Of a stretch of DNA of 64,000 nt, positions 23,004 to 33,724 are shown piece after piece; position 1 is the stretch's first letter, and the number at the start of each line of letters is the position of its first letter. Under the pieces are notes generated by a model. That model searched no databases, was not told where the DNA came from, and saw only the letters and a program-made list of their open reading frames with translations. Source of the stretch: Setophaga petechia (taxonomy: Eukaryota > Chordata > Aves > Passeriformes > Parulidae); NCBI GenBank assembly GCA_024362935.1, contig JANCRA010000125.1:992001-1056000 (forward strand), written 5' to 3'. The translations under genes and the position numbers were made by a program.

Positions 23004-25105
23004 TTTTTTGTCTCCTCTCCTCCTTGGACGCCTGACTGCTGAGCTCTCTTGAATGCGTAGAACTCCTTGCGGAGCGGGCAGTCAGGCATCCAGTGGTCCT
23101 CCTTTTGGCACAAGTGGCACGCCGAGGTGGAGGGACGGCCAGTCCGGGGGGTGCCAGGTCCCGAGCGGTGGACCGACGGAGATGGTGCAGCGGCGGCGAC
23201 TGTCCCCTGGAGGTCTGCGAAGGACACCCGACGAGCGGTTGATGGAGTGGATGACTTCTCGCCGGATGTCTGTGATGCAACTGGTACTTTTGCCGCGCAG
23301 ACCAACAGGAGATCGCGGAGCGTGGGACGAGGGTGGAGTGGCAGACTCATTATCGCGGCCTTGCAGGCCTGATTGGCATTGGAGCTGGCAATGAGCGTTA
23401 CCATCTTCTTTCTCGCACCCTCGTCCGGCTCTTCGGACTCCGCCGCCTGCTGCAACCGCACTACGAAGTCATCAAAATTCTCCGCCGGCCCCTGGAAAAG
23501 ATGGGACACCGGGACCGAAGGCACCCCCGCGGCCACGCGATAGAATGCCTGCAGTGCCACCTGTGTGCTCCGCTTCAACGCCTCAGTTGGTATCAGGCGG
23601 GCTTGTTTTTCGCCCTTCTCCCACTCACCCAACCCACATAGATGGTTAACGGTGAGCCGTTCTCCCTCAGTATCCTCCCCCACCTCCGGGTCTTCCCACA
23701 GCTGTGGCAAGATGTCAGCCACTCCCATCTCCCACGTGGCTTCCCACCTAGAATACCGAGCAACGTCCAGCAAACAACTAAAAATCTGCCGTAAATCGGC
23801 AGGGACAAGCTCGGATTCTAGGAGGGAAGCCTCCAGTAGCCCCCGGAAGTATCTACTCTGTCCCCCGTGCTCCTTCAGAGCTTTCACCAGCTCCTTAATG
23901 AGCGAACGGGGGACTGGGGACCACTGGATGCGGGGATTTCCCCCGCCCCGATTCCGATGGTAAGTCACCGGAGCCGCCATGATGGAATCAGCAGACTCCG
24001 GTGGGCCCTCCTTCCCCTCGGCCCCGGCTCCCGAACCGTGGGAAAAATCTGGCCAAGATGGCGGGCCGTGGGAACCGGAACCCAGGGGGAGTGGACAGGA
24101 AGGGGCGGGGTCAGGGGTGCCGTGGGAACCCGGGGTGGGGACCGATGGGAGAGGGCCCGCCCAGTGGGTTGGGCAAGGTGGGAGGGCCTGAGGCGGAGGC
24201 GGAGCAAAGGGAGGAACCACGGAGGAGGAGGGCGGAGCGCTGGGTGAGGGAGGAGCGAAGAAGGGGTAGGAGGGGTCGGGAGGAAGGAAGGGGTTGGGAC
24301 TAGAAAGGAAAGGATTGAGAGAGGGGCTGCAAAAAGGATTGGGGTAGGGATAAGGTGGGGGCAGGGACTTTCCCTGCTGGGGTGCCTCATGGTCCCCGCC
24401 ATCTTGGGCTCCACGGGAGCCATCTTGGGTAGGGACCATGAAGCGAACTTTCGAAGTTAACTTGGGGGACTTCACAACTCGGAATGAGGATATAGGGGAA
24501 GATGGGGGAAAGGGAGAACCGGCCGGAGTCTGGCCAGGACTCCGACCGCGGGGGGATTGGCGACCCTGAGGAGAGCCAGGGCGGTGGAGAGGCTCCTGCC
24601 TGCTGTGGTCAGGGGCTGCTCTCCTCAGGATCCCAGGTCTTACGGGCGAAGGGGGACAGGGCTGGGGGGTAGGAACACGCTCAGGGGTACTAACAGGGAG
24701 GGGCAAAGGGGGACAGGGCTGAGGGGTAGGAACACTCTCTGGGGTTGTAACTGAACTGGGGGCTGAGATCGCATTGGGGAGCTTGGGGTGTTCTCTCAGT
24801 TTTTTATTCTCTTTCTTCCTCAGCACCTGGAGGAGCTGAGTCACCCAATTAAGGTGTCTTGCCAATTTTAATTTTTTAGTAAGCGCGGTCTCCTCTGACC
24901 GGACCAAATAAGACAATTTCCTGGAGACCTCTTCCCAAAATCGGGGGCTCCTATACTGGTCAGAGGAGATATCCTTAAACTGAGAGGAGACCCAGCGAAC
25001 CAAGCTCCGGATCTCTTTTTCTTTAACTAAAACATTTCCATTAACAAGGACCTCTACTAAAACTAAAACAGCCTCGCGCTGCTCAGCCGACAGTCGTGCA
25101 CCCAT
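22997..25105 (-). CDS. gag: Gag polyprotein, intact (702 aa)
   Basis: Structural polyprotein that assembles the virus-like particle at the membrane. The AUG at 25105 gives MGARLSAEQ, with Gly2 and Ser6 fitting a myristoylation signal. Residues about 1-110 form the matrix. A very long Pro/Ser-rich linker spans about 111-380 and holds a PPPY late-domain motif at 249-252. Capsid begins about 390 (PRIQW) and contains a major homology region near 537-556 (FQGPAENFDDFVVRLQQAAE). The nucleocapsid has a single zinc knuckle, Cys663, Cys666, His671, Cys676; many retroviruses have two. It ends at TAA 22997 and overlaps the pol frame by a -1 shift at AAAAAAC. No break is seen. Confidence 0.95.
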   Translation of the reverse strand: MGARLSAEQREAVLVLVEVLVNGNVLVKEKEIRSLVRWVSSQFKDISSDQYRSPRFWEEVSRKLSYLVRSEETALTKKLKLARHLNWVTQLLQVLRKKENKKLREHPKLPNAISAPSSVTTPESVPTPQPCPPLPLPVSTPERVPTPQPCPPSPVRPGILRRAAPDHSRQEPLHRPGSPQGRQSPRGRSPGQTPAGSPFPPSSPISSFRVVKSPKLTSKVRFMVPTQDGSRGAQDGGDHEAPQQGKSLPPPYPYPNPFCSPSLNPFLSSPNPFLPPDPSYPFFAPPSPSAPPSSSVVPPFAPPPPQALPPCPTHWAGPLPSVPTPGSHGTPDPAPSCPLPLGSGSHGPPSWPDFSHGSGAGAEGKEGPPESADSIMAAPVTYHRNRGGGNPRIQWSPVPRSLIKELVKALKEHGGQSRYFRGLLEASLLESELVPADLRQIFSCLLDVARYSRWEATWEMGVADILPQLWEDPEVGEDTEGERLTVNHLCGLGEWEKGEKQARLIPTEALKRSTQVALQAFYRVAAGVPSVPVSHLFQGPAENFDDFVVRLQQAAESEEPDEGARKKMVTLIASSNANQACKAAIMSLPLHPRPTLRDLLLVCAAKVPVASQTSGEKSSTPSTARRVSFADLQGTVAAAAPSPSVHRSGPGTPRTGRPSTSACHLCQKEDHWMPDCPLRKEFYAFKRAQQSGVQGGEETKNS
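23003..23009 (-). promoter_or_regulatory. -1 ribosomal frameshift slippery site AAAAAAC
   Basis: The heptamer A AAA AAC is in register with gag codons and lies 3 bp before the gag stop TAA (22999-22997), with one codon between. Pol is open in the -1 frame from here. The same heptamer is a known betaretroviral slippery sequence. Confidence 0.88.
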
Positions 25106-25477
25106 GACTGTAGATATCAGATTGGCTGAGCAGCTTCCACCGACACCCGCTAAACAAAAATGGGGATTTAAGAACCGAAAAAGGGGTCTTAAAAAAGAAA
25201 CCTCCCCCTAAGGCCCCCTGCCGCGAAGGAAAAGCGACCTCCACCCGGCGGATGAAGCGGCCGGGGGGTCCGATAAAAGACAGGGGGGGTACGCAAACCG
25301 ACCTGCGGGGGCAGAAGAGGGGTCCGAGTGCCGGGTGATGTCCTCTGGAGGACCGATCCGGGGTGCCGGAGGTCGCCGGTCCAATCCTCCGAAGCAGTAT
25401 TCCCAGTGACCAGGTGTTCCGCTGTCGAAGGCACTGCCGCGCCCAGTGAAGCCGAATGCTTTGGGCCGTGGGGCGGA

Positions 25478-25496
25478 CGTAGTCCTCGCGACTACG
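25478..25496 (-). other. Conserved leader hairpin
   Basis: A 7-bp inverted repeat (CGTAGTC/GACTACG) with a 5-nt loop, equivalent to 11938-11956 in the plus-strand element. Its conservation between two diverged families supports a real RNA element. Confidence 0.55.
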
Positions 25497-25506
25497 GTGC
25501 TGAGCC

Positions 25507-25524
25507 GACCCACGTTGGGCGCCA
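25507..25524 (-). other. Primer binding site, tRNA-Lys type
   Basis: On the minus strand TGGCGCCCAACGTGGGTC begins 5 nt after the LTR end. It has one difference from the plus-strand element (GGGTC versus GGGGC). Confidence 0.88.
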
Positions 25525-25529
25525 GCAGC

Positions 25530-26244
25530 TGTGGCGGTGCTGAAACTGAGCCCGGCTGCCCACAGGAATGCACAGCTCAAAGCCTGTTTGAGGGCACGGG
25601 CAGCTGCAAGATCCAGGACCTCCGGCGGGAGCAAACTGGATAGCGATGCCCTTTCCTGGAGCTCCCTCCACGTCAGTGGTGGAGGAGGCAGCTCCAGCAG
25701 GCTAAGCGGCAGAGTCAGCAGCACGATCCAGAGGCGATGAAGCACACGCGAGGCAGCAATTCTCGGCAGCAAGGGAAGGTTTATTGGAAAGGGAAAAGGG
25801 TATGGACAGTGAGGAGGCTGCAGGGAACTGCCCCGAGGGGCGGGGTGAACAGAAATTATATAGGGGGACAAGGGGGAGGTGGACCTCTTTCCCTGGCCAA
25901 TGAACACAATACCCGACATAACAGACATGGGGCGGCAGCAAAAGAAACCACTAAAGGGGTGGGACAGCCCTCTCCTGCCCAATCACCCTCTGCCCTGGAG
26001 GGAATGTTCTAGGGAAAAGGCAGGCTGACAACTTAAAAATAACAGGGAGGGGACAACTTGATACAAAAAGGCGGGAGTTACTAGGCAACAGAATGACGGA
26101 CAGCCCTGCAAGGAGAAAAACAGGGGGAGGGGAAGCCCGGCAAGCGCCATCTTAAGTAAGTAAAAACAATACATTACAATACAATAAATTAAAATCAAAC
26201 CGAACTGAGAAGGGGGAGGGAGACTGCGGGGGCGCACCGCAACA
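25530..26244 (-). repeat. 5' LTR of minus-strand ERV
   Basis: This LTR is 715 bp, 25 bp shorter than the 3' copy owing to a 24-bp deletion and one single-base indel. The TATA box is at 25856-25862 and the poly(A) signal at 25780-25785 on the minus strand. Confidence 0.95.
25856..25862 (-). promoter_or_regulatory. LTR TATA box of the 5' LTR
   Basis: TATATAA on the minus strand, about 71 bp before AATAAA (25785-25780). It would drive the full-length proviral transcript. Confidence 0.75.
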
Positions 26245-26250
26245 GCAAGA
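26245..26250. repeat. Target-site duplication, right copy (GCAAGA)
   Basis: Identical to 17064-17069. The satellite continues with GAGTGGGAAAGTACTG. Confidence 0.93.
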
Positions 26251-27690
26251 GAGTGGGAAAGTACTGTTTTCTATCATTTTGCAAGCTGCTAACACAATCC
26301 CAGTGCTGTGTAGCAATTAGCTTTTCAGTGCACTGCAGTAAGTGTTTCTTGTCACCTACATCTAAGCAAATAACTTTTTCACTCTGTCTCGCAAGGAGAA
26401 AACCTTCCAGCTCACTAAACAACTTCCATCGTGTTCTAGAAGTAGTACAGAGGGCTGCAGAGTGATCTGTAACAAGAAAAAAAAAGTTGTCTAAGACGCC
26501 TTCCTTTCAAGTATTAATGTGAAGGGAAAGGCAAGAGAGTGGGAAAGTACTGTTTTCTACCACTTTGCAAGCTGCTAACACAATCGCAGTGCTGTGTAGC
26601 AATAAGCTTTTCAGTGCACTGCAGTAAGTGTTTCTTGTTACCTACATCTAAGCAAATAGCTTTTTCACTATGTCTCGCAAGGAGAAAACCTTCCTGCCCA
26701 CTAAACATCTCCTATCGTGTTCTAGATGTTGCACAGAGTGCTGCAGAGTTTTTTACAACAAGAAAAAGAAAGTTGTCTAAGACGCCTTCCTTTCAAGTAT
26801 TAATGTGAAGGGAAAGGCAAGAGAGTGGGAAAGTACTGTTTTCTACCACTTTGCAAGCTGCTAACACAATCCCAGTGCTGTGTAGCAGTTAGCTTTCCAG
26901 TGCACTGCAGTAAGTGTTTCTTGTCACCTACATCTAAGCAAATAGCTTTTTCACTCTGTCTCTCAAGGAGAAAACCTTCCTGCTCACTAAACATCTCCTA
27001 TCGTGTTCTAGAAGTTGCACAGAGTGCTGCAGAGTTTTTTGCAACAAGAAAAAGAAAGTTGTCTAAGACGCCTTCCTTTCAAGTATTAATGTGAAAGGAA
27101 AGGCAAGAGAGTGGGAAAGTACTGTTTTCTAGCACTTTGCAAGCTGCTAACACAATCCCAGTTCTGTGTAGCAATTAGCTTTTCAGTGCACTGCAGTAAG
27201 TGTTTCTTGTCACCTACATCTAAGCAAATAGCTTTTTCACTCTGTCTCGCAAGGAGAAAACCTTCCTGCTCACTAAACATCTCCTATCGTGTTCTAGAAG
27301 TTGCACAGAGTACTTAAGAGTGTTCTGTAACAAGAAAAAGAAAGTTTTCTAAGACGCCTTCCTTTCAAGTATTAATGTGAAGGGAAAGGCAAGAGAGTGG
27401 GAAAGTACTGTTTTCTAGCACTTTGCAAGCTGCTAACACAATCCCAGTTCTGTGTAGCAATTAGCTTTTCAGTGCACTGCAGTAAGTGTTTCTTGTCACC
27501 TACATCTAAGCAAATAGCTTTTTCACTATGTCTCGCAAGGAGAAAACCTTCCTGCTCACTAAACAACTTCCATCGTGTTGTAGAAGTTGCACAGAGGGCT
27601 GCAGTGTGTTTTGCAGCAAGAAAAAGAAAGTTGTCTAAGACGCCTTCCTTTCAAGTATTAATGTGAAGGGAAAGGCAAGAGAGTGGGAAA

Positions 27691-30135
27691 GTACTGTTTT
27701 CTAGCACTTTGAAAGCTGCTTACCCAATCCCAGTTTTGTGCCGCTTCGTAGTTCGCCGTTCAGAAGCTGCCGCAGTCTCTGTTTCCCGGAGAAGGGGAAG
27801 ACGCTTCTTGGCGCGAAGAATCTGGTGTCGTTACGCCGATCGCGGCGTGCTCCGGAGAACAGCTACGGCCGAGAGACACCCGGAAGTGGCGCTTAAAGGC
27901 ACTGTGCTCCGTCTCCTGGTCTTTAGCGTCTCCTGCCGGCTACACCTTAGCAAAAAGCTTTTTCATTATGTCTCGCCAGGAGAAACTGTGTCTGTTCACA
28001 AAAAACCTCCCATCGTGCTCTAGAGGTTGCAGGCAGGTCTGCAGAGTGTTTTGCAACAAGAAAAAGTAACTTGTCCAAAAAAGCCATCAATTCGAATGTT
28101 CCTGGAAAGGGAAAATGCAGGAGAGCGGATAGGTACTGTTTTCTACCAATTTGCAAGCTGGACACACATTCCCAGTGTTATACTACGATTGACTTTGCAG
28201 TGCACTGTAATAATTGCCTATTGTTACTACATCTAAGCCAATAGCGTTTGCATTATATCTCTTCAGGAGAAACTGTACCAGTTCAGAAAACAACTCTCAT
28301 TTTTTCTACAAGTTGCACGGAGGTGTGCAGAGTGTTTTGCAAGAAGCAAAAGAAAGTTGTCCAAAACTGCTGCCATTCGAATAGTAATGCGAATGGAAAA
28401 GGCAGGAGAGTGGAAAGGTGTTGTTTTCTATCTGTTTGTAAGCTGCTTACACAATCCCAGAGTTGTGCAGCAATTAGTTTTTCAGTGCACTGTAGTAGGT
28501 GCCTCTTTTCACCTGCATATAAGCAAATTGCTTTTTCCCCATGTCTTGCAAAGAGAAACTGAGCCAGTTCAGAAAATATCTCCCATTGACTTCTAGAGAT
28601 TGCAGGCAGGTGTGCAGAGTGTTTTGCAAGAAGCCAAAGAAAGTTGTCTAAAATTCTTTCCATTCGAATAGTAATGTGCATGGAAAAGGCAGGAAGAGTG
28701 GAAAGGTACTGTTTTCTATCACTTTGCAAGCTGGGCACACAATCCCAGTGTTGTGCATCTATTAGCTTTGCAGTGCACTGCAGTAACTGCCTGTGGTAAC
28801 CTACATCTAAGCAAAAAGCTTTTTCACTATCTCTCACTAGGAGAAAATGTTCCTGCTCATTAAACAACTTCCATCGTGCTGTACAGGTTGCACAGAGGGC
28901 TGCAGAATGTTTTGCAGCAAGAAAAAGAAAGTTGTCTAAGACGCCTTCCTTTCAAGTATTAATGTGAAGGGAAAGGCAAGAGAGTGGGAAAGTACTGTTT
29001 TCTAGCACTTTGCAGGCTGCTAACACAATCCCAGTTCTGTGTAGCAATTAGCTTTTCAGTGCACTGCAGTAAGTGTTTCTTGTCACCCATATCTAAGGAA
29101 ATAGCTTTTTCACTATGTCTCGCAAGGAGAAAACCTTCCTGCTCACTGAACAACTTCCATCGTGTTCTAGAAGTTGCACAGAGGGCTGCAGAGTTTTATG
29201 CAACAAGAAAAAGAAAGTTGTCTAAGACGCCTTCCTTTCAAGTATTAATGTGGATGGAAAGGGAAGAGAGTGGGAAAGTACTGTTTTATACCACTTTGCA
29301 AGCTGCTAACACAATCGCAGTGCTGTGTAGCAGCTAGCTTTTCAGTGCACTGCAGTAAGTGTTTCTTGTCACCTACATCTAAGCAAATAGCTTTTTCACT
29401 ATGTCTCGCAAGGAGAAAACCTTCCTGCTCACTAAACATCTCCTATCGTGTTCTAGAAGTTGCACAGAGGGCTGCAGTATGTTTTGCAACAAGAATAAGA
29501 AAGTTGTCTAACATGCCTTCCTTTCAAGTATTAATGTGAAGGGAAAGGCAAGAGAGTGGGAAAGTACTGTTTTCTAGCACTTTGCAAGCTGCTAACACAA
29601 TCCCAGTTCTGTGTAGCAATTAGCTTTTCAGTGCACTGCAGTAAGTGTTTCTTGTCACCTACATCTAAGCAAATAGCTTTTTCACTCTGTCTCGCAAGGA
29701 GAAAACCTTCCTGCTCACTAAACATCTCCTATCGTGTTCTAGAAGTTGCACAGAGTACTTAAGAGTGTTCTGTAACAAGAAAAAGAAAGTTTTCTAAGAC
29801 GCCTTCCTTTCAAGTATTAATGTGAAGGGAAAGGCAAGAGAGTGGGAAAGTACTGTTTTCTAGCACTTTGCAAGCTGCTAACACAATCCCAGTTCTGTGT
29901 AGCAATTAGCTTTTCAGTGCACTGCAGTAAGTGTTTCTTGTCACCTACATCTAAGCAAATAGCTTTTTCACTATGTCTCGCAAGGAGAAAACCTTCCTGC
30001 TCACTAAACAACTTCCATCGTGTTGTAGAAGTTGCACAGAGGGCTGCAGTGTGTTTTGCAGCAAGAAAAAGAAAGTTGTCTAAGACGCCTTCCTTTCAAG
30101 TATTAATGTGAAGGGAAAGGCAAGAGAGTGGGAAA
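27691..30135 (+). repeat. Higher-order satellite unit 5: B-C-D/E-F + 4 A
   Basis: This 2,445-bp unit is the first that lacks one of the 287-bp D/E monomers. The remaining one is a hybrid, with a D-like first half and an E-like second half (TGTCTTGCAAAGAG, CAGAAAATATCTCCC). C has GCATTATATCTC in place of GCATTCTATCTC in units 1-4. The unit is very similar to the following 2.4 kb at an offset of 2,445 bp. Confidence 0.93.
27740..27946 (+). promoter_or_regulatory. CpG-rich block of unit 5
   Basis: One CpG has become TpG at 27887 (CGGAAGTGG). GGCACTGTG replaces GGCACAGTG. The short frame runs from ATG 27968 to the stop at 28067-28069. Confidence 0.5.
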
Positions 30136-33100
30136 GTACTGTTTTCTAGCACTTTGCAAGCTGCTTACCCAATCCCAGTTTTGTGCCGCTTCGTAGTTCG
30201 CCGTTCAGAAGCTGCCGCAGTCTCTGTTTCCCGGAGAAGGGGAAGACGCTTCTTGGCGCGAAGAATCTGGTGTCGTTACGCCGATCGCGGCGTGCTCCGG
30301 AGAACAGCTACGGCCGAGAGACACCCGGAAGCGGCGCTTAAAGGCACTGTGCTCCGTCTCCTGGTCTTTAGCGTCTCCTGCCGGCTACACCTTAGCAAAA
30401 AGCTTTTTCATTATGTCTCGCCAGGAGAAACTGTGTCTGTTCACAAAAAACCTCCCATCGTGCTCTAGAGGTTGCAGGCAGGTCTGCAGAGTGTTTTGCA
30501 ACAAGAAAAAGTAACTTGTCCAAAAAAGCCATCAATTCGAATGTTCCTGGAAAGGGAAAATGCAGGAGAGCGGATAGGTACTGTTTTCTACCAGTTTGCA
30601 AGCTGGACACACAATCCCAGTGTTATACTACGATTGACTTTGCAGTGCACTGTAATAATTGCCTATTGTTACTACATCTAAGCCAATAGCGTTTGCATTA
30701 TATCTCTTCAGGAGAAACTGTACCAGTTCAGAAAACAACTCTCATTTTTTCTACAAGTTGCACGGAGGTGTGCAGAGTGTTTTGCAAGAAGCAAAAGAAA
30801 GTTGTCCAAAACTGCTGCCATTCGAATAGTAATGCGAATGGAAAAGGCAGGAGAGTGGAAAGGTGTTGTTTTCTATCTGTTTGTAAGCTGCTTACACAAT
30901 CCCAGAGTTGTGCAGCAATTAGTTTTTCAGTGCACTGTAGTAGGTGCCTCTTTTCACCTGCATATAAGCAAATTGCTTTTTCCCCATGTCTTGCAAAGAG
31001 AAACTGAGCCAGTTCAGAAAATATCTCCCATTGACTTCTAGAGATTGCAGGCAGGTGTGCAGAGTGTTTTGCAAGAAGCCAAAGAAAGTTGTCTAAAATT
31101 CTTTCCATTCGAATAGTAATGTGCATGGAAAAGGCAGGAAGAGTGGAAAGGTACTGTTTTCTATCACTTTGCAAGCTGGGCACACAATCCCAGTGTTGTG
31201 CATCTATTAGCTTTGCAGTGCACTGCAGTAACTGCCTGTGGTAACCTACATCTAAGCAAAAAGCTTTTTCACTATCTCTCACTAGGAGAAAATGTTCCTG
31301 CTCATTAAACAACTTCCATCGTGCTGTACAGGTTGCACAGAGGGCTGCAGAATGTTTTGCAGCAAGAAAAAGAAAGTTGTCTAAGACGCCTTCCTTTCAA
31401 GTATTAATGTGAAGGGAAAGGCAAGAGAGTGGGAAAGTAGTGTTTTCTAGCACTTTGCAGGCTGCTAACACAATCCCAGTTCTGTGTAGCAATTAGCTTT
31501 TCAGTGCACTGCAGTAAGTGTTTCTTGTCACCCATATCTAAGGAAATAGCTTTTTCACTATGTCTCGCAAGGAGAAAACCTTCCTGCTCACTGAACAACT
31601 TCCATCGTGTTCTAGAAGTTGCACAGAGGGCTGCAGAGTTTTATGCAACAAGAAAAAGAAAGTTGTCTAAGACGCCTTCCTTTCAAGTATTAATGTGAAG
31701 GGAAAGGCAAGAGAGTGGGAAAGTACTGTTTTATACCACTTTGCAAGCTGCTAACACAATCGCAGTGCTGTGTAGCAGCTAGCTTTTCAGTGCACTGCAG
31801 TAAGTGTTTCTTGTCACCTACATCTAAGCAAATAGCTTTTTCACTATGTCTCGCAAGGAGAAAACCTTCCTGCTCACTAAACATCTCCTATCGTGTTCTA
31901 GAAGTTGCACAGAGGGCTGCAGTATGTTTTGCAACAAGAATAAGAAAGTTGTCTAACATGCCTTCCTTTCAAGTATTAATGTGAAGGGAAAGGCAAGAGA
32001 GTGGGAAAGTACTGTTTTCTAGCACTTTGCAAGCTGCTAACACAATCCCAGTGCTGTATAGCAATTAGCTTATCAGTGCACTGCAGTAAGTGTTTCTTGT
32101 CACCTACATCTAAGCAAATAGCTTTTTCACTATGTCTCGCAAGGAGAAAACCTTCCTGCTCACTAAACAACTTCCATCGTGTTCTAGAAGTTGCACAGAG
32201 GGCTTAAGAGTGTTCTGTAACAAGAAAAAGAAAGTTGTCTAAGACGCCTTCCTTTCAAGTATTAATGTGAAGGGAAAGGCAAGAGAGTGGGAAAGTACTG
32301 TTTTCTAGCACTTTGCAAGCTGCTAACACAATCGCAGTGCTGTGTAGCAATTAGCTTGTCAGTCCACGGCAGTAAGTGTTTCTTGATACCTACATCTGAG
32401 CAAATAGCTTTTTCACTTTGTCTCGCAAGGGGAAAACTTTGCTGCTCACTAAACAACTTCCATCGTGTTGTAGATGTTGCACAGAGGGCTGCCGTGTGTT
32501 TTGCAAAATGTAAAAGAAAGTTGTCTAAGACGCCTTCCTTTCAAGTATTAATGTGAAGGGAAAGGCAAGAGAGTGGGAAAGTACTGTTTTCTAGCACTTT
32601 GCAAGCTGGTAACACAATTGCAGTGCTGTGTAGCAGTTAGCTTGTCAGAGCATGGCAGTAAGTGTTTCTTGATACCTACATATGAGCAAATAGCTTTTTC
32701 ACTTTGTCTCGCAAGGGGAAAACGTTGCTGCTCACTAAACAACTTCCATCGTGTTGTAGAAGTTGCACAGAGGGCTGGAGTGTGTTTTGCAAAATGTAAA
32801 AGAAAGTTGTCTAAGACGCCTTCCTTTCAAGTATTAATGTGAAGGGAAAGGCAAGAGAGTGGGAAAGTACTGTTTTCTACCACTTTGCAAGCTGCTAACA
32901 CAATCCCAGTGCTGTGTAGCAGTTAGCTTTCCAGTGCACTGCAGTAAGTGTTTCTTGTCACCTACATCTAAGCAAATAGCTTTTTCACTCTGTCTCTCAA
33001 GGAGAAAACCTTCCTGCTCACTAAACATCTCCTATCGTGTTCTAGAAGTTGCACAGAGTGCTGCAGAGTTTTTTGCAACAAGAAAAAGAAAGTTGTCTAA

Positions 33101-33724
33101 GACGCCTTCCTTTCAAGTATTAATGTGAAGGGAAAGGCAAGAGAGTGGGAAAGTACTGTTTTCTAGCACTTTGCAAGCTGCTAACACAATCCCAGTTCTG
33201 TGTAGCAATTAGCTTTTCAGTGCACTGCAGTAAGTGTTTCTTGTCACCTACATCTAAGCAAATAGCTTTTTCACTCTGTCTCACAAGGAGAAAACCTTCC
33301 TGCTCACTAAACATCTCCTATCGTGTTCTAGAAGTTGCACAGAGTACTTAAGAGTGTTCTGTAACAAGAAAAAGAAAGTTTTCTAAGACGCCTTCCTTTC
33401 AAGTATTAATGTGAAGGGAAAGGCAAGAGAGTGGGAAAGTACTGTTTTCTAGCACTTTGCAAGCTGCTAACACAATCCCAGTTCTGTGTAGCAATTAGCT
33501 TTTCAGTGCACTGCAGTAAGTGTTTCTTGTCACCTACATCTAAGCAAATAGCTTTTTCACTATGTCTCGCAAGGAGAAAACCTTCCTGCTCACTAAACAA
33601 CTTCCATCGTGTTGTAGAAGTTGCACAGAGGGCTGCAGTGTGTTTTGCAGCAAGAAAAAGAAAGTTTTCTAAGACGCCTTCCTTTCAAGTATTAATGTGA
33701 AGGGAAAGGCAAGAGAGTTGGAAA
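30136..33724 (+). repeat. Higher-order satellite unit 6: B-C-D/E-F + 8 A
   Basis: 3,589 bp. The A monomers near 32279 and 32565 are subtype A2. The stretch from about 31976 to 35200 recurs at 51917-55140 at an offset of 19,941 bp, including the private variant GGGGAAAACTTTGC. Confidence 0.92.
30185..30391 (+). promoter_or_regulatory. CpG-rich block of unit 6
   Basis: All CpGs seen in unit 1 appear intact, with GGCACTGTG as in units 5 and 12. The short frame runs from ATG 30413 to 30514. Confidence 0.5.

Larger units (their letters stand above)
25106..25529 (-). other. 5' leader of minus-strand ERV
   Basis: About 420 bp between the LTR and gag. It holds the primer binding site and the conserved hairpin, and probably the packaging signal and splice donor, which I could not place. 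Open frames through it are fortuitous. Confidence 0.7.
17070..26244 (-). mobile_element. Full-length endogenous retrovirus (9,175 bp)
   Basis: A complete provirus on the minus strand: LTR, primer binding site, gag, dUTPase-like/pro/pol, env, polypurine tract, LTR, bounded by an exact 6-bp target duplication. Gag and Pol are open end to end and env has one stop. The LTRs differ at about nine bases, plus a 1-bp and a 24-bp indel. That is roughly 1.3% substitution, older than the plus-strand element. Pol organisation and the Lys primer point to a betaretrovirus-like (ERV class II) core, while Env has the alpha/gamma-type CX6CC transmembrane subunit. Only database phylogeny could give a precise family. 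Confidence 0.97.
15493..27690 (+). repeat. Higher-order satellite unit 4: B-C-D-E-F + 5 A, split by a full-length ERV
   Basis: The span is 12,198 bp. Removing the 9,175-bp provirus and its 6-bp duplication leaves 3,017 bp, equal to the five-monomer cassette plus five A monomers. This is the last unit that keeps the E monomer. The provirus entered the first A monomer after F, within GGCAAGA. Confidence 0.92.

Noticed and set aside
25083..25982. A 299-codon minus-strand frame across the 5' LTR and leader
   Set aside because: It runs from the LTR U3 through the primer site into the start of gag in another frame, so it cannot be a product of the normal transcript.
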